A stretch of 34,643 nt of DNA from an uncultured Rhodospirillales bacterium (GTDB lineage: Bacteria > Pseudomonadota > Alphaproteobacteria > Acetobacterales > Acetobacteraceae), in NCBI GenBank assembly GCA_903844135.1, contig CAIMSN010000112.1:1-34643 (forward strand). The letters are read 5' to 3'. The notes beneath the pieces are model-generated. The model was given only the letters and a program-made list of their open reading frames with translations, ran no database searches and was not told the DNA's origin. Of the stretch, positions 8,654 to 17,492 are shown in pieces (the stretch's first letter is position 1; each line of letters opens with the position of its first letter). Made by a program: the position numbers and the translations under genes.

Positions 8654-9656
8654 GCCGTGCCGCCTCGTCGAGCGCGAACCGTGCGGTCTGCTCGTCGGTG
8701 ACCAGCACGTTGACCATTCCGGCGCGCAGCGCCGCCAGCACCACCGCATGCTTGCGCTGGCCGACCGCGACGCCGATCGCGATCGGCTTGCCGCGCAGCG
8801 TGCGCAGGTCGAGGCCGATGGTGCGCGCATCGAGCGCCGGATCGACGACGGCGCCGCCCGGATCGATGAAGCGGCCGAGCACGTCGCCGATCGCGCCGCG
8901 CGCGCGCAGCGCGTCGAGCTCGGTTTCGGTGATGTAGCCTGACCGCACCAGCACGGAATCCGGCGTCATGCTGCCGAGCCCGAAGCACACCACCGGGGCG
9001 TCGCGTCCCAGCGCCAGCACGGTCTCGATCACCGGATCCTGCTCCAGCACGATGCGCGTCTCGGCGCGGCCGACGATCGCCGGCACCGGCAGCAGGGTGG
9101 CCCGGCCATTGCCGGCGACCGCGAACAGCTCGGCGATGTTGTTGGTCCGGGTCGCGGTGGCGCGGATGTTCATCGCGCCGTTCAGCAGCACCACCTCGAC
9201 GCCATCGTTCCAGCGCCCCGGCAGCCAGTGCGCGACCGCGGCCATGGTCCGGCCCCAGGAGACGCCGACCAGCGCCGGGCGCGGGGTCAGGGCGGCCAGG
9301 AACTGTCCGGCCGCCTGGGCGACGCTGTCGACCAGCAGCCCGTCCTCCTCGCCGGAAGACGGGACCACGATCGCCTCGCGCAGGCCGTAGGCACGCTGCA
9401 GCCGGCTCTCCAGCTCGGGCCGGCGCTGCGCGCGCGGCACGATCTCGATCCTGACCACCCCCTGCTCGCGCGCATCCTTCAGCAGACGCGCCACCTGCCA
9501 GCGTGTCAGGCCGAGCGCCTTGGCGATGTCGGCCATGGTGCGGTCGAGGTCGTAATAGGCCTTCGCCGCCTGCACCATCAGCGCCTCGCGGCCCTCGCTG
9601 GAGAGGTTGCGGAGATCGACCTCGTCCGGCGCCGAGCGGTCAGTACGCGCGGGCAT
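8646..9656 (-). CDS. SorC-family sugar-responsive transcriptional regulator 2
   Basis: A 336-residue protein with an N-terminal helix-turn-helix (RTMADIAKALGLTRWQVARL) and the sugar-phosphate-binding SorC domain (VGVSWGRTMAAV, GDVLGRFIDPGGAVVDP). The chosen ATG at 9656 lies 17 bases inside the kinase gene and has no strong ribosome site, so a start slightly downstream is possible; the helix-turn-helix is intact either way. Being embedded between the kinase and ABC genes, it probably controls this operon in response to the phosphorylated product of that kinase. Its sequence differs considerably from SorC regulator 1, which argues for different effectors or operators. Confidence 0.82.
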   Translation of the reverse strand: MPARTDRSAPDEVDLRNLSSEGREALMVQAAKAYYDLDRTMADIAKALGLTRWQVARLLKDAREQGVVRIEIVPRAQRRPELESRLQRAYGLREAIVVPSSGEEDGLLVDSVAQAAGQFLAALTPRPALVGVSWGRTMAAVAHWLPGRWNDGVEVVLLNGAMNIRATATRTNNIAELFAVAGNGRATLLPVPAIVGRAETRIVLEQDPVIETVLALGRDAPVVCFGLGSMTPDSVLVRSGYITETELDALRARGAIGDVLGRFIDPGGAVVDPALDARTIGLDLRTLRGKPIAIGVAVGQRKHAVVLAALRAGMVNVLVTDEQTARFALDEAARHV

Positions 9657-11211
9657 CGAGCGTGTCCGACTGGCGCTGCGACACCGGCAGCGGTCCGGCC
9701 GCACGGATCTCCTGCGCCGCGAGACGATGCAGGATCGGCGTGAGGCATTCGGTCGCCTCCCGATAATGCCCCAGCGCCTCGACGTAGTGCGCATGGACCG
9801 AGAGGTCCGGCTCGATGGTGCGGCCGCCGCGCGCCACCGCGGCGGCGGCGCTGCGCAGGTCGGCGAACAGCCCGATTCCGGTCGCGGCGGCGGCGGCGGT
9901 GCCGACGATGGTGAGATTCTCCTCCGCGGCGAGCTGTACCGGCAGGCCGATCGCATCCACCGTGGCCCTGAGCCACAGCGCGTTCTTGGCGTAGCCGCCG
10001 GCGCTGACGATGCGCTCGATCGGCACGCCGAGCGACAGCGCCTGCGCCACCACGTTGGCCGAGGCCAGCGCCACGCCCTCCACCGCGGAGCGATACAAGG
10101 CCGCGCGATCGTGCCCCAGCGACAGGCCGAGCAGCGCGCCGCGCAGATGCGGGTCGCGATAGGGCGTGCGGTTGCCCATGAAATAGTCGAGCGTCATCAG
10201 GCCGCTCTTTTTCGGCGGCAGCGCCCCGGCCGCCTCGATGAGCTGCCGTGTGCCGTCGCTGTCGAGCTGGAAGATCTGTCCGCTGAGCCAGGACAGCACC
10301 GATCCGGCCGAGACCTGGCCGCCCTCGACCATCCACAGCCCGTCGATCAGAGCGTGCGGATAGGGGCCCCAGAAGCCCGGCACCTGGCGGTTCTCCGGCA
10401 AATGGAACAGGTGCACCACGGAGGTGCCGCCGATCATCAGCAGCTTGCCGGGATCGACCGTGTCGGCGCCGAGAATGCCGATATGCGCGTCGATGCCGCC
10501 CTGCACCAGCACCGGACGCTGCGCGCCGAGCCCGAGATGCGACGCCGCCGACGCCGACAGGCGCTCGATCGGCGTCCCCACCGGCAGGATCGTCCGCGGC
10601 AGCCGGTCGGCGAGCCCAGGCGCGCCGAACGCCTCGTAGAGCGCGGGATCGAACCGCCGCGCCTCGCCGTCATAGTTCCATTTGCAGGTCGCGTTCATCC
10701 GCGATCCGACCCAGCGCCCGGTCAGCCGGAAATTCAGCCAGTCCAGGCACTCGCAGATCACCTCGGACGCCGCGTAGAGCTCCGGCTCGTGCGCCGCCAG
10801 CCACATCGCCTTCGGCACCAGCCATTCGGCGGCGTCGCTGCCGCCGCTCTGCGCCATCACCGGATGAACGCTGCGTCCGGTGCGCGCCGCCTCGTCGCCG
10901 GCGCGGCAGTCCATCCAGAGCAGGGCAGGGCGCAGCGGCGTGCCGTCGCGCAGGCACGCGACCACGGTGGAGGCGGTGGTGGCGAGCGCCACCGCGTCGA
11001 TCGCCGGATCGCCGGCGAGCGCCATGGTCCGGCGGCAGGCCGCGCCCAGCGCGTCCCACCATGCGTCCGGCGCCTGTTCGGCCCAGCCGGGCTGCGGATG
11101 GGTCGTCCGGTAGGTCTCCTCGGCGGTGGCGACGATCGCGCGCCGCTCCAGGTCGAACAGCCCGACCCGAACCCCGCCAGTGCCGAAATCGAAGCCGAGC
11201 AGGAGGCCCAT
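9640..11211 (-). CDS. FGGY-family carbohydrate kinase (ribulokinase-like)
   Basis: A 523-residue sugar kinase. The N-terminal phosphate-binding loop reads GFDFGTGGVRVGLFD; the conserved sugar-site segment with the catalytic aspartate is GGIDAHIGILG; MIGGTSVVH marks the second domain; and SAGGYAKNALW is the C-terminal ATP-site signature. GTGxxRxGLFD and GGIDAH are closer to the D-ribulokinase/ribitol-kinase branch than to glycerol or xylulose kinases. It should phosphorylate a ketose or polyol imported by ABC system A. The gene starts one base after the GatD-like dehydrogenase stop and overlaps the SorC gene. The exact substrate cannot be read from the sequence; a C5 polyol or ketose, a 1-deoxy pentulose or methylerythritol are candidates. 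Confidence 0.85.
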   Translation of the reverse strand: MGLLLGFDFGTGGVRVGLFDLERRAIVATAEETYRTTHPQPGWAEQAPDAWWDALGAACRRTMALAGDPAIDAVALATTASTVVACLRDGTPLRPALLWMDCRAGDEAARTGRSVHPVMAQSGGSDAAEWLVPKAMWLAAHEPELYAASEVICECLDWLNFRLTGRWVGSRMNATCKWNYDGEARRFDPALYEAFGAPGLADRLPRTILPVGTPIERLSASAASHLGLGAQRPVLVQGGIDAHIGILGADTVDPGKLLMIGGTSVVHLFHLPENRQVPGFWGPYPHALIDGLWMVEGGQVSAGSVLSWLSGQIFQLDSDGTRQLIEAAGALPPKKSGLMTLDYFMGNRTPYRDPHLRGALLGLSLGHDRAALYRSAVEGVALASANVVAQALSLGVPIERIVSAGGYAKNALWLRATVDAIGLPVQLAAEENLTIVGTAAAAATGIGLFADLRSAAAAVARGGRTIEPDLSVHAHYVEALGHYREATECLTPILHRLAAQEIRAAGPLPVSQRQSDTLDARAY

Positions 11212-11212
11212 G

Positions 11213-12244
11213 CTACGGCCGTACCATGACCTTGGAGAGGAACTCGTTGCGTTCCCTGAACTTGCCCATGATGCCGGGCAGCGCGTCCAGACCGGGCTCG
11301 TGGGTGATCATGAACTCCCATTTCAGGTCGCCGCTGCCGAGCTTCTCCAGCGTCGTGGTCCATTGCGCGCCGGGGAACGGCGCCCCGAACGAGTTCCACG
11401 ATCCATGCAGCGAGATCTCCTGGCGCAGCATGTGGTTGAAGGTGGCGATCTCCAGGCCGACATCCTGGGTCGGGATGCCGATGAACACCACATGGCCGCC
11501 CGGCCCGGCGAGCCGCACCGCCAGGTTGGCGGTCGACGGATGTCCGGCCGCCTCGACGATCAGGTCGCAGGGCGGCACGTCGGGCCGCGGTCCGTGGCTG
11601 AGGAACACATGGGTCGCGCCGGCCTGGCGCGCCTGCTCCAGCTTCTGTTCCGACACATCGACCGCGACCACCGCGCTGGCGCCCATCAGGCGCATCCACT
11701 GGATCGCGAACAGCCCGATCGGACCGCAGCCGATCACGCCGCCGGTCCGGCCCATCAGGCCCTTTCCCTCGGCCACCGGCGCCTTCCAGATCGCATGCAG
11801 CGCGATCGAGGCCGGATCGGCCATCGCCGCGGCGCGCGGATCGATGCCCGCCGGTGTCTTCAACAAATTGCCGCGCGGCACGGCGACGTATTCGGCATAG
11901 GCGCCGTCGCGGCGGCTGCCGAAATAATCGTAGTCGCGGCAGCGGGACGCGTTGCCGGTGACGCACTGGTCGCAGACCCGGCACGGGATCAGCGGCGCCA
12001 CCGACACCAGCTCGCCATCGGCGAACCCCTCGACCCTGTCGCCGATGCCGACGATATGGCCGGAGAATTCATGCCCGCAGACGATCGGCATGCGATGCGC
12101 GCCCTTGGTCAGCATACGCGGCACGTCGGAGCCGCACACGCCGCAGGCGGCGACCCGCAGCAGGACCTCGTCCGGTCCCGGTACCGGTTTCGCGACCTCC
12201 TCGACCCGGAGGTCGCCCGGGGCATACATCACCACTGCGCGCAT
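11213..12244 (-). CDS. Zinc-dependent polyol(-phosphate) dehydrogenase, GatD-like
   Basis: A 343-residue medium-chain dehydrogenase. The catalytic zinc site is C37 with H58/E59 (GHEFSG), the structural zinc cysteines are C88, C91, C94 and C102, and the Rossmann motif is GVIGCGPIG. Its core (ACGVCGSDVPR, YFGSRRDGAYAEYV) closely follows galactitol-1-phosphate 5-dehydrogenase GatD and related polyol-phosphate dehydrogenases. It should interconvert a polyol or polyol phosphate and a ketose or ketose phosphate with NAD. It lies one base before the FGGY kinase and 27 bases after the binding protein, so the three form a capture-oxidise-phosphorylate unit. Which of the two enzymes acts first cannot be decided from the sequence. 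Confidence 0.82.
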   Translation of the reverse strand: MRAVVMYAPGDLRVEEVAKPVPGPDEVLLRVAACGVCGSDVPRMLTKGAHRMPIVCGHEFSGHIVGIGDRVEGFADGELVSVAPLIPCRVCDQCVTGNASRCRDYDYFGSRRDGAYAEYVAVPRGNLLKTPAGIDPRAAAMADPASIALHAIWKAPVAEGKGLMGRTGGVIGCGPIGLFAIQWMRLMGASAVVAVDVSEQKLEQARQAGATHVFLSHGPRPDVPPCDLIVEAAGHPSTANLAVRLAGPGGHVVFIGIPTQDVGLEIATFNHMLRQEISLHGSWNSFGAPFPGAQWTTTLEKLGSGDLKWEFMITHEPGLDALPGIMGKFRERNEFLSKVMVRP

Positions 12245-12271
12245 CGCTCTGTCCCCGAAAAGGCGTTGTCT

Positions 12272-13210
12272 CTATTTGTGGCGCGCGAACAGGCCGCTGG
12301 TGTCGAATTCGCCCACCGTCTGCTTGTCGATCAGCGCGGTGCCGGCATCGATGAAAGGCGGCAGCTTTTGTCCGGCGGCGACCTTGCGCGCGGTCTCGAT
12401 CGTCACCGCGCCGAGCCGGATCGGATCGTTGGCCGCGGTGGCGACGAACTGGTCGCCCGCCGCGAGATCCTTCACCGCCTCCGACAGCCCGTCGACGCCG
12501 GCGACCAGCACGTCCTTGCGATTGTTCTCGCGCAGCACCTGCAGCGCGCCGAGCGCCATGTCGTCGTTGTGCGCATAGACCGCCTTCACGTCCGGATTCG
12601 CCTGCAGCAGATCCTGCATCGCCGTCACGGCGTTGGCGCGCACATATTCGGCATACGGTCCCATCACCAGCGTGTCGCCGGCTTCCTTGGCCGCCTCGCC
12701 GAAACCGTCGCGCCGCGCCGCCATCACGGTGCCGCCGGCATCGCCCTGGATCTCGATGATCTTCGATCCCGGCTTGAGCATGCCGACCAGCGCCTTGCCG
12801 ACGATCCGGCCCATGGTCTTGTTGTCGCGCCCGACATAGGTCGCGACGTCGCCGTGCACCGCGCGATCCACCGTCATGACCGGGATGTGCGCGTCGCCGG
12901 CGGCCGACAGAGCCGGCGCCACCGCGTCCGGATTGACAGGATTGATGATCAGAACCTTCACGCCGCGGGTGATCAGGTCCTGGATGTCGTTGTTCTGCTT
13001 GTTCACGTCGCCGTTGGCGTCCAGCACGATCAGCCGGTCGCCGCCCGCTTTCGCCGCCGCCTCGGCGCCGGTCTTGAGCTGCACGTAGAACGGCGATTGC
13101 AGCGTCGCCTGGCTGAATCCGATCAGGAGGCCATTGGCCGAGGCCGGCCCCGCCGCCAGCATCGTGCCGAGCGCTGTGGCCAGGCCGAACAATCGTGTCG
13201 CACTGCTCAT
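12272..13210 (-). CDS. Ribose-type ABC transporter, periplasmic sugar-binding protein (system A)
   Basis: A 312-residue periplasmic binding protein of the RbsB class (Peripla_BP_4). It has a Sec signal peptide with probable cleavage after ASA at residue 25, then the two-lobed fold with GFSQATLQSPFYVQL, NPVNPDAVAPAL and YAHNDDMALGALQ. It should capture the sugar or polyol for the ATPase at 7151 and the permease at 6141; the operon order is binding protein, dehydrogenase, kinase, regulator, ATPase, permease. The ATG has GAGGAA upstream. It lies 102 bases behind deoR on the same strand, with promoter- and operator-like signals in the gap, so it probably starts its own transcript. Confidence 0.9.
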   Translation of the reverse strand: MSSATRLFGLATALGTMLAAGPASANGLLIGFSQATLQSPFYVQLKTGAEAAAKAGGDRLIVLDANGDVNKQNNDIQDLITRGVKVLIINPVNPDAVAPALSAAGDAHIPVMTVDRAVHGDVATYVGRDNKTMGRIVGKALVGMLKPGSKIIEIQGDAGGTVMAARRDGFGEAAKEAGDTLVMGPYAEYVRANAVTAMQDLLQANPDVKAVYAHNDDMALGALQVLRENNRKDVLVAGVDGLSEAVKDLAAGDQFVATAANDPIRLGAVTIETARKVAAGQKLPPFIDAGTALIDKQTVGEFDTSGLFARHK

Positions 13211-13218
13211 CGTCGTTC

Positions 13219-13242
13219 CTCACATTTGAGCGTTTATCGCTC
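13219..13242. promoter_or_regulatory. Operator-like repeats in the leader of the system A operon
   Basis: GAGCG (13228-13232) and CGCTC (13238-13242) form a perfect inverted repeat around TTTAT. It overlaps CTCACATTTGAG (13219-13230), itself an imperfect dyad. Read on the minus strand, the latter contains CAAATGTGAG, ten bases shared with the deoR-deoC operator region (14075-14084). Both lie between the candidate promoter and the binding-protein ATG, as expected for a repressor site. Confidence 0.4.
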
Positions 13243-13253
13243 TTATGGGAGGA

Positions 13254-13282
13254 TCGTTAGGCCGGCACGGGGCCGGTGTCAA
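13254..13282 (-). promoter_or_regulatory. Candidate promoter of the system A operon
   Basis: A consensus -35 box TTGACA (13282-13277 on the minus strand) is followed after 17 bases by a weak -10 (TAACGA, 13259-13254). It lies in the 102-base gap between deoR and the binding-protein gene and would place the start of transcription just ahead of the inverted repeat. Confidence 0.35.
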
Positions 13283-13312
13283 TCGCCGTTTCGGGTGCCT
13301 GGGACAGCGTCT

Positions 13313-14029
13313 TCAGCCATTCTCGGTGATGATGCGGTGGAACGCGTCGGAAGCGGCGAAGCGGGCCGGCTTGACCAGGCCCTGCTTGCTGCTGTCGACC
13401 ACCAGGTAGGAGCGCGCGGCCCGCTCCATGATCGCGCGCTTGACCGGGACCTCGTGGAAGTTCGAGCAGGTGGCGCCCTGCTGCGCGTCGATGCCGCCGG
13501 CCGACAGGAACGCCTTGGCGATGCCCAGACGCTTCAGCCCGCGCAGCGTGTCCTTGGAAAAGAAGGTCGCCGAGCCGGGATGGAACAGGCCGCCCAGCAG
13601 GAAGAGCTGTGCCCTCGCCATCCTGCTGGCCTGGCTGGCGATCGGCAGCGCGTAGCAGACGATGGTGATCTCCAGCTCCTGCGGGATCGCCGCCATCAGA
13701 TGCGGCATGGTGGTGCCGCAATCGACGAAGATCGTGTCCCCCGGCTTGATCAGGGCGGCGGCCCGTCGCCCTGCCTCCGCCTTGGCCGCGAGATGGCTCG
13801 GCGTCGCGCCCTCCAGCGTATAGGCGGCGGCCGGTCCGTGGCGGCGGTCGACCAGATGGCCGCCGAGCAGGTCGATGCCGCTGCCGCCATCGGCCAGGTC
13901 GCGTCGCAGCGTCATGGTCGAGACGTCGAGCGCCCGCGCCGCCTCGGCCAGCCGCAGGCTGCCCTCCCTGGCGATCAGGGCGCGCAGGCGTTCCAGCCTG
14001 GCGCCGCGACGATCGACCGTCTCGCTCAT
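13313..14029 (-). CDS. deoR: DeoR, deoxyribose-responsive repressor
   Basis: A 238-residue DeoR-family repressor. The N-terminal helix-turn-helix is at about residues 24-50 (LAEAARALDVSTMTLRRDL). The effector domain carries FVDCGTTMPHL, VCYALPI, FLLGGLFHPG and GATCSNFHEVPVK. These segments follow E. coli DeoR itself more closely than generic DeoR-family proteins, and the divergent neighbour is deoC. DeoR of E. coli responds to deoxyribose-5-phosphate. AGGAG precedes the ATG at 14029. The 83-base gap to deoC contains a perfect 16-base dyad that both promoters overlap, so it likely represses itself and the deo operon. A matching half-site ahead of the system A binding protein hints at a second target. 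Confidence 0.82.
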   Translation of the reverse strand: MSETVDRRGARLERLRALIAREGSLRLAEAARALDVSTMTLRRDLADGGSGIDLLGGHLVDRRHGPAAAYTLEGATPSHLAAKAEAGRRAAALIKPGDTIFVDCGTTMPHLMAAIPQELEITIVCYALPIASQASRMARAQLFLLGGLFHPGSATFFSKDTLRGLKRLGIAKAFLSAGGIDAQQGATCSNFHEVPVKRAIMERAARSYLVVDSSKQGLVKPARFAASDAFHRIITENG

Positions 14030-14041
14030 GACCGCTCCTCG

Positions 14042-14072
14042 TTGACGTGCATCGCGTGTCTGTGACTATATT
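14042..14072 (+). promoter_or_regulatory. Candidate promoter of the deoC operon
   Basis: TTGACG (14042-14047) and TATATT (14067-14072) are separated by 19 bases. A shifted reading of the opposite strand gives TAATAT with TTGTGA 16 bases upstream, a candidate deoR promoter over the same DNA. Transcription of deoC would begin near the operator dyad, which argues for the GTG start at 14113 rather than the upstream ATG at 14047. Confidence 0.5.
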
Positions 14073-14078
14073 ACCAAA

Positions 14079-14094
14079 TGTGAGCCAATTCACA
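14079..14094. promoter_or_regulatory. Palindromic operator TGTGA-N6-TCACA between deoR and deoC
   Basis: TGTGAGCCAATTCACA is a perfect five-base-arm dyad with a six-base centre. It sits at the expected transcription start of deoC and between the -35 and -10 of the divergent deoR. The spacing equals the E. coli CRP consensus, and the 16-base length matches the E. coli DeoR operator. Either DeoR or a CRP/FNR-type protein could bind; its position favours repression by DeoR. Confidence 0.55.
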
Positions 14095-14112
14095 AACGAG
14101 AGGGATCTCCGC

Positions 14113-14799
<687 letters not shown>

Positions 14800-14868
14800 G
14801 CGTTCCAGACTGATCGAGCAGGCCAGCACGGCGCAGAAAAGCCGGCGGCCCTTCCTGGGGGAAACAGC

Positions 14869-15954
14869 ATGACCACCATCTCGCGTCGCGACTTCTCGCG
14901 TCTGGCCGCCATCGGTTCCGGCGCCCTGCTGGCCGGTACCGCCCTGAGTACCGCGCTGGTCGCTCCGGCCTTCGCCGCCGACCAGCCGGTCGACACCGCC
15001 GGCGTGCCGAAGGACATCACCGCCAAGGCCACCAAGAAATACAGCATCGCCACGGTGGTGAAGGTCGACGGGATCGCCTGGTTCGATCGCATGCGGGTCG
15101 GCATCAAGCAGTTCGGCGGTGAGACCGGCCACGATGTCTGGATGGTCGGGCCGAGCCAGGCGGACGCCGCCGCCCAGGTGCAGATCGTCGAGACGCTGAT
15201 CGGGCAGGGGGTCGACGCCATCTGCATCGTTCCGTTCTCGGTCGAGGCGGTCGAGCCGGTGCTGCAGAAGGCGCGCGATCACGGCATCGTCGTGATCTCG
15301 CACGAGGCGTCCAACCTGCAGGCCACCGACTACGATGTCGAGGCATTCGACAACCATGCCTACGGCGCCAAGCTGATGCAGGATCTCGGCCGGCAGATGG
15401 GCGGCGAGGGCGGCTACGTCGCCACCGTCGGCAGCCTGACCTCCACCTCGCAGAACCAGTGGATCGACGGCGCGGTCGCCTACCAGAAGGCGAACTTCCC
15501 GAAGATGCACGAGGTGACCAAGCGCATCGAGACCAACGACGACGCCACCACCGACTACAACAAGCTCAAGGAAGTGCTGACCACCTACCCCGATCTGCGC
15601 GGCATTCTCGGCGCGCCGATGCCGACCTCGGCCGGCGCCGGCCGGCTGATCGCCGAGCGCGGACTCAAGGGTAAGCTGTTCTTCTCCGGAACCGGCCTGG
15701 TCTCGGTCGCCGGCCAGTATCTCAAGGATGGCGACATCGACTACATCCAGTTCTGGGATCCGGCGATCGCCGGCTATGCGATGAACATCCTGGCGGTGAT
15801 GGCGCTGACCAAGAAGCCGATCAAGGCCGGGCTCGATCTCGGGCTGAAGGGCTACGAGAGCCTCGCCGTCGCCGATCCGCAGCGCCCCAACGTGCTGGAC
15901 GGCAAGGGCTGGGTCGGCGTCACCAAGGACAATATGAGCCAGTACAACTTCTGA
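14869..15954 (+). CDS. LsrB/RhaS-like periplasmic sugar-binding protein (system B)
   Basis: A 361-residue ABC binding protein with a twin-arginine signal (SRRDFSRLA) and probable cleavage after AFA at residue 36. The mature part resembles the autoinducer-2/rhamnose-binding group: WFDRMRVGIKQF, QADAAAQVQIVETLI, TSTSQNQWIDGAV and the C-terminal NMSQYNF (LsrB ends in a similar motif). The neighbours deoC and deoR and the distal deoK make 2-deoxyribose, not autoinducer-2, the most likely ligand; no LsrF or LsrG homologue is present. GGGGGA precedes the ATG. It lies 69 bases after deoC and 14 bases before the ATPase. Specificity is inferred from context only. Confidence 0.88.
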   Translation: MTTISRRDFSRLAAIGSGALLAGTALSTALVAPAFAADQPVDTAGVPKDITAKATKKYSIATVVKVDGIAWFDRMRVGIKQFGGETGHDVWMVGPSQADAAAQVQIVETLIGQGVDAICIVPFSVEAVEPVLQKARDHGIVVISHEASNLQATDYDVEAFDNHAYGAKLMQDLGRQMGGEGGYVATVGSLTSTSQNQWIDGAVAYQKANFPKMHEVTKRIETNDDATTDYNKLKEVLTTYPDLRGILGAPMPTSAGAGRLIAERGLKGKLFFSGTGLVSVAGQYLKDGDIDYIQFWDPAIAGYAMNILAVMALTKKPIKAGLDLGLKGYESLAVADPQRPNVLDGKGWVGVTKDNMSQYNF

Positions 15955-15968
15955 TCGGTCCCGGTCGC

Positions 15969-17492
15969 GTGCCGGCGCCCCTGCTCGAACTGCGCGACAT
16001 CGCCAAGCACTTCGCCGGCGTGAAGGCGCTGGACGGCGTCTCGCTGGCGATCCAGCCCGGCGAGATCCATTGCCTCGCCGGTGAGAACGGCTCGGGCAAG
16101 TCGACGCTGATCAAGGTGGTGTCCGGCGTGAACAGCGTCGATTCGGGAGAGATCCTGATCGACGGCGAACCGGTCGGGCACATGACGCCGCGTCTGGCGA
16201 TCGCGCGCGGCGTGCAGGTGATCTACCAGGATTTCTCCCTGTTCGGGAATCTGACCGTCGCCGAGAACCTCTCGATCGGCGCCGAACTGCGCGAGCGGCG
16301 CCGCATCGTAAGCTGGCGGCGCATGCGTGCGCACGCCGAGTCCGCGGTGCGGCGTCTCGGCGTGCAGCTCGATCTCGACGCCACCGTCGACAGCCTGCCC
16401 ACCTCCGGGCGGCAGCTTGTCGCGATCGCCCGCGCGCTGATGGCCGACCCGCGGCTGCTGATCATGGACGAGCCGACCACCGCGCTGACCGGGCGCGAGG
16501 TGGCGACCCTGTTCGGCGTGGTGCGCGACATCCAGGCGCGCGGCATCGCGGTGCTGTTCGTCAGCCACAAGATGCGCGAGATGCTCGACATCAGCGAACG
16601 GCTGACCGTGCTGCGCTCCGGCCGCGTGGTCGCCGCCGGCCCGATCGGGCAGTTCGACGAACCGGCCATCACCCGCGCCATGACCGGATCGGACATCGCC
16701 GAGGATCCCTATGTCTGGAGCGGCGACGACGCCGCGCCGAATCTGCTCGAGGTCGAGGGCCTGACCGTCCCGGGCGAGCTCGACGCGGTCTCGTTCTCGA
16801 TCCGGCCGGGCGAGATCGTCGGCGTGTCCGGGCTGCTCGGCTCCGGCCGCACCGAGCTCGCTTTGGCGCTGTTCGGCATGCGCCCGACTTATGCCGGCAC
16901 CATCCGCATGGACGGCGCGCCGGTCCGTCTCGACAGCGTGCAGGCCGCGATCGCGCGCCGCATCGCCTACGTGCCGGAAGACCGTCTGACCGAGGGCCTG
17001 TTCCTGCCGGAGACCATCGATCGCAACATCATCGTCACCGCGCTGCCGCGGCTCAGCCGCTTCGGCGTGATGCGCATGCGCGATGCCGCGGCCGCCGCCG
17101 CGCGCACCATCCGCGACATGGCGATTGCCACCCCCACCGGCGACCGTCCGGTGACCCAGCTTTCCGGCGGCAACCAGCAGCGCGTGGTGATCGGCCGCTG
17201 GCTGCTGCAGGATCCGCGCCTGCTGATTCTCAACGGCCCGACCGTCGGCGTCGATGTCGGCTCCAAGGCCGGCATCCATCGCGCGATCCGCGCGCTCGCC
17301 CGCGCGCGCGGGCTCGGCGTGCTGATGATTTCCGACGATCTGCCGGAGCTGGTCGGACAATGCAGCCGGGTGCTGGTGATGCATCGCGGCCGGCTGACCG
17401 CCGAGCTGCCCGGCGTCCCGGCCGAACACGGCGCCGCCGGCCTGCGCGCGACCGAGCGCGCTCTGTCCGACCGGCTGAAGGCCCTGGTATGA
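15969..17492 (+). CDS. Sugar ABC transporter, tandem ATP-binding protein with degenerate second domain (system B)
   Basis: A 507-residue RbsA/LsrA-like ATPase starting at a GTG. Domain 1 is intact for nucleotide binding: Walker A GENGSGKST and Walker B LIMDEPTTAL, with a variant signature (LPTSGRQ). Domain 2 has GLLGSGRTE in place of a standard Walker A and a good LSGGNQQ signature, but its Walker B reads LLILNGPTVGVDVG. Both the aspartate and the catalytic glutamate of the usual DEP are replaced (N and G), so this site should not hydrolyse ATP. The flanking sequence is well conserved, so this looks like a family trait rather than decay. Its stop overlaps the first permease start (ATGA). Confidence 0.9.
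   Translation: MPAPLLELRDIAKHFAGVKALDGVSLAIQPGEIHCLAGENGSGKSTLIKVVSGVNSVDSGEILIDGEPVGHMTPRLAIARGVQVIYQDFSLFGNLTVAENLSIGAELRERRRIVSWRRMRAHAESAVRRLGVQLDLDATVDSLPTSGRQLVAIARALMADPRLLIMDEPTTALTGREVATLFGVVRDIQARGIAVLFVSHKMREMLDISERLTVLRSGRVVAAGPIGQFDEPAITRAMTGSDIAEDPYVWSGDDAAPNLLEVEGLTVPGELDAVSFSIRPGEIVGVSGLLGSGRTELALALFGMRPTYAGTIRMDGAPVRLDSVQAAIARRIAYVPEDRLTEGLFLPETIDRNIIVTALPRLSRFGVMRMRDAAAAAARTIRDMAIATPTGDRPVTQLSGGNQQRVVIGRWLLQDPRLLILNGPTVGVDVGSKAGIHRAIRALARARGLGVLMISDDLPELVGQCSRVLVMHRGRLTAELPGVPAEHGAAGLRATERALSDRLKALV

Noticed and set aside
13228-13242. The GAGCG/CGCTC stem as a terminator of deoR
   Set aside because: The arms are short, no T-tract follows, and it lies after a promoter-like sequence near the next start codon, so an operator is more likely.
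14047-14112. A longer deoC starting at the ATG at 14047
   Set aside because: It would place the -10 box and operator dyad inside the gene and exceed the family length. The GTG at 14113 has a good ribosome site.
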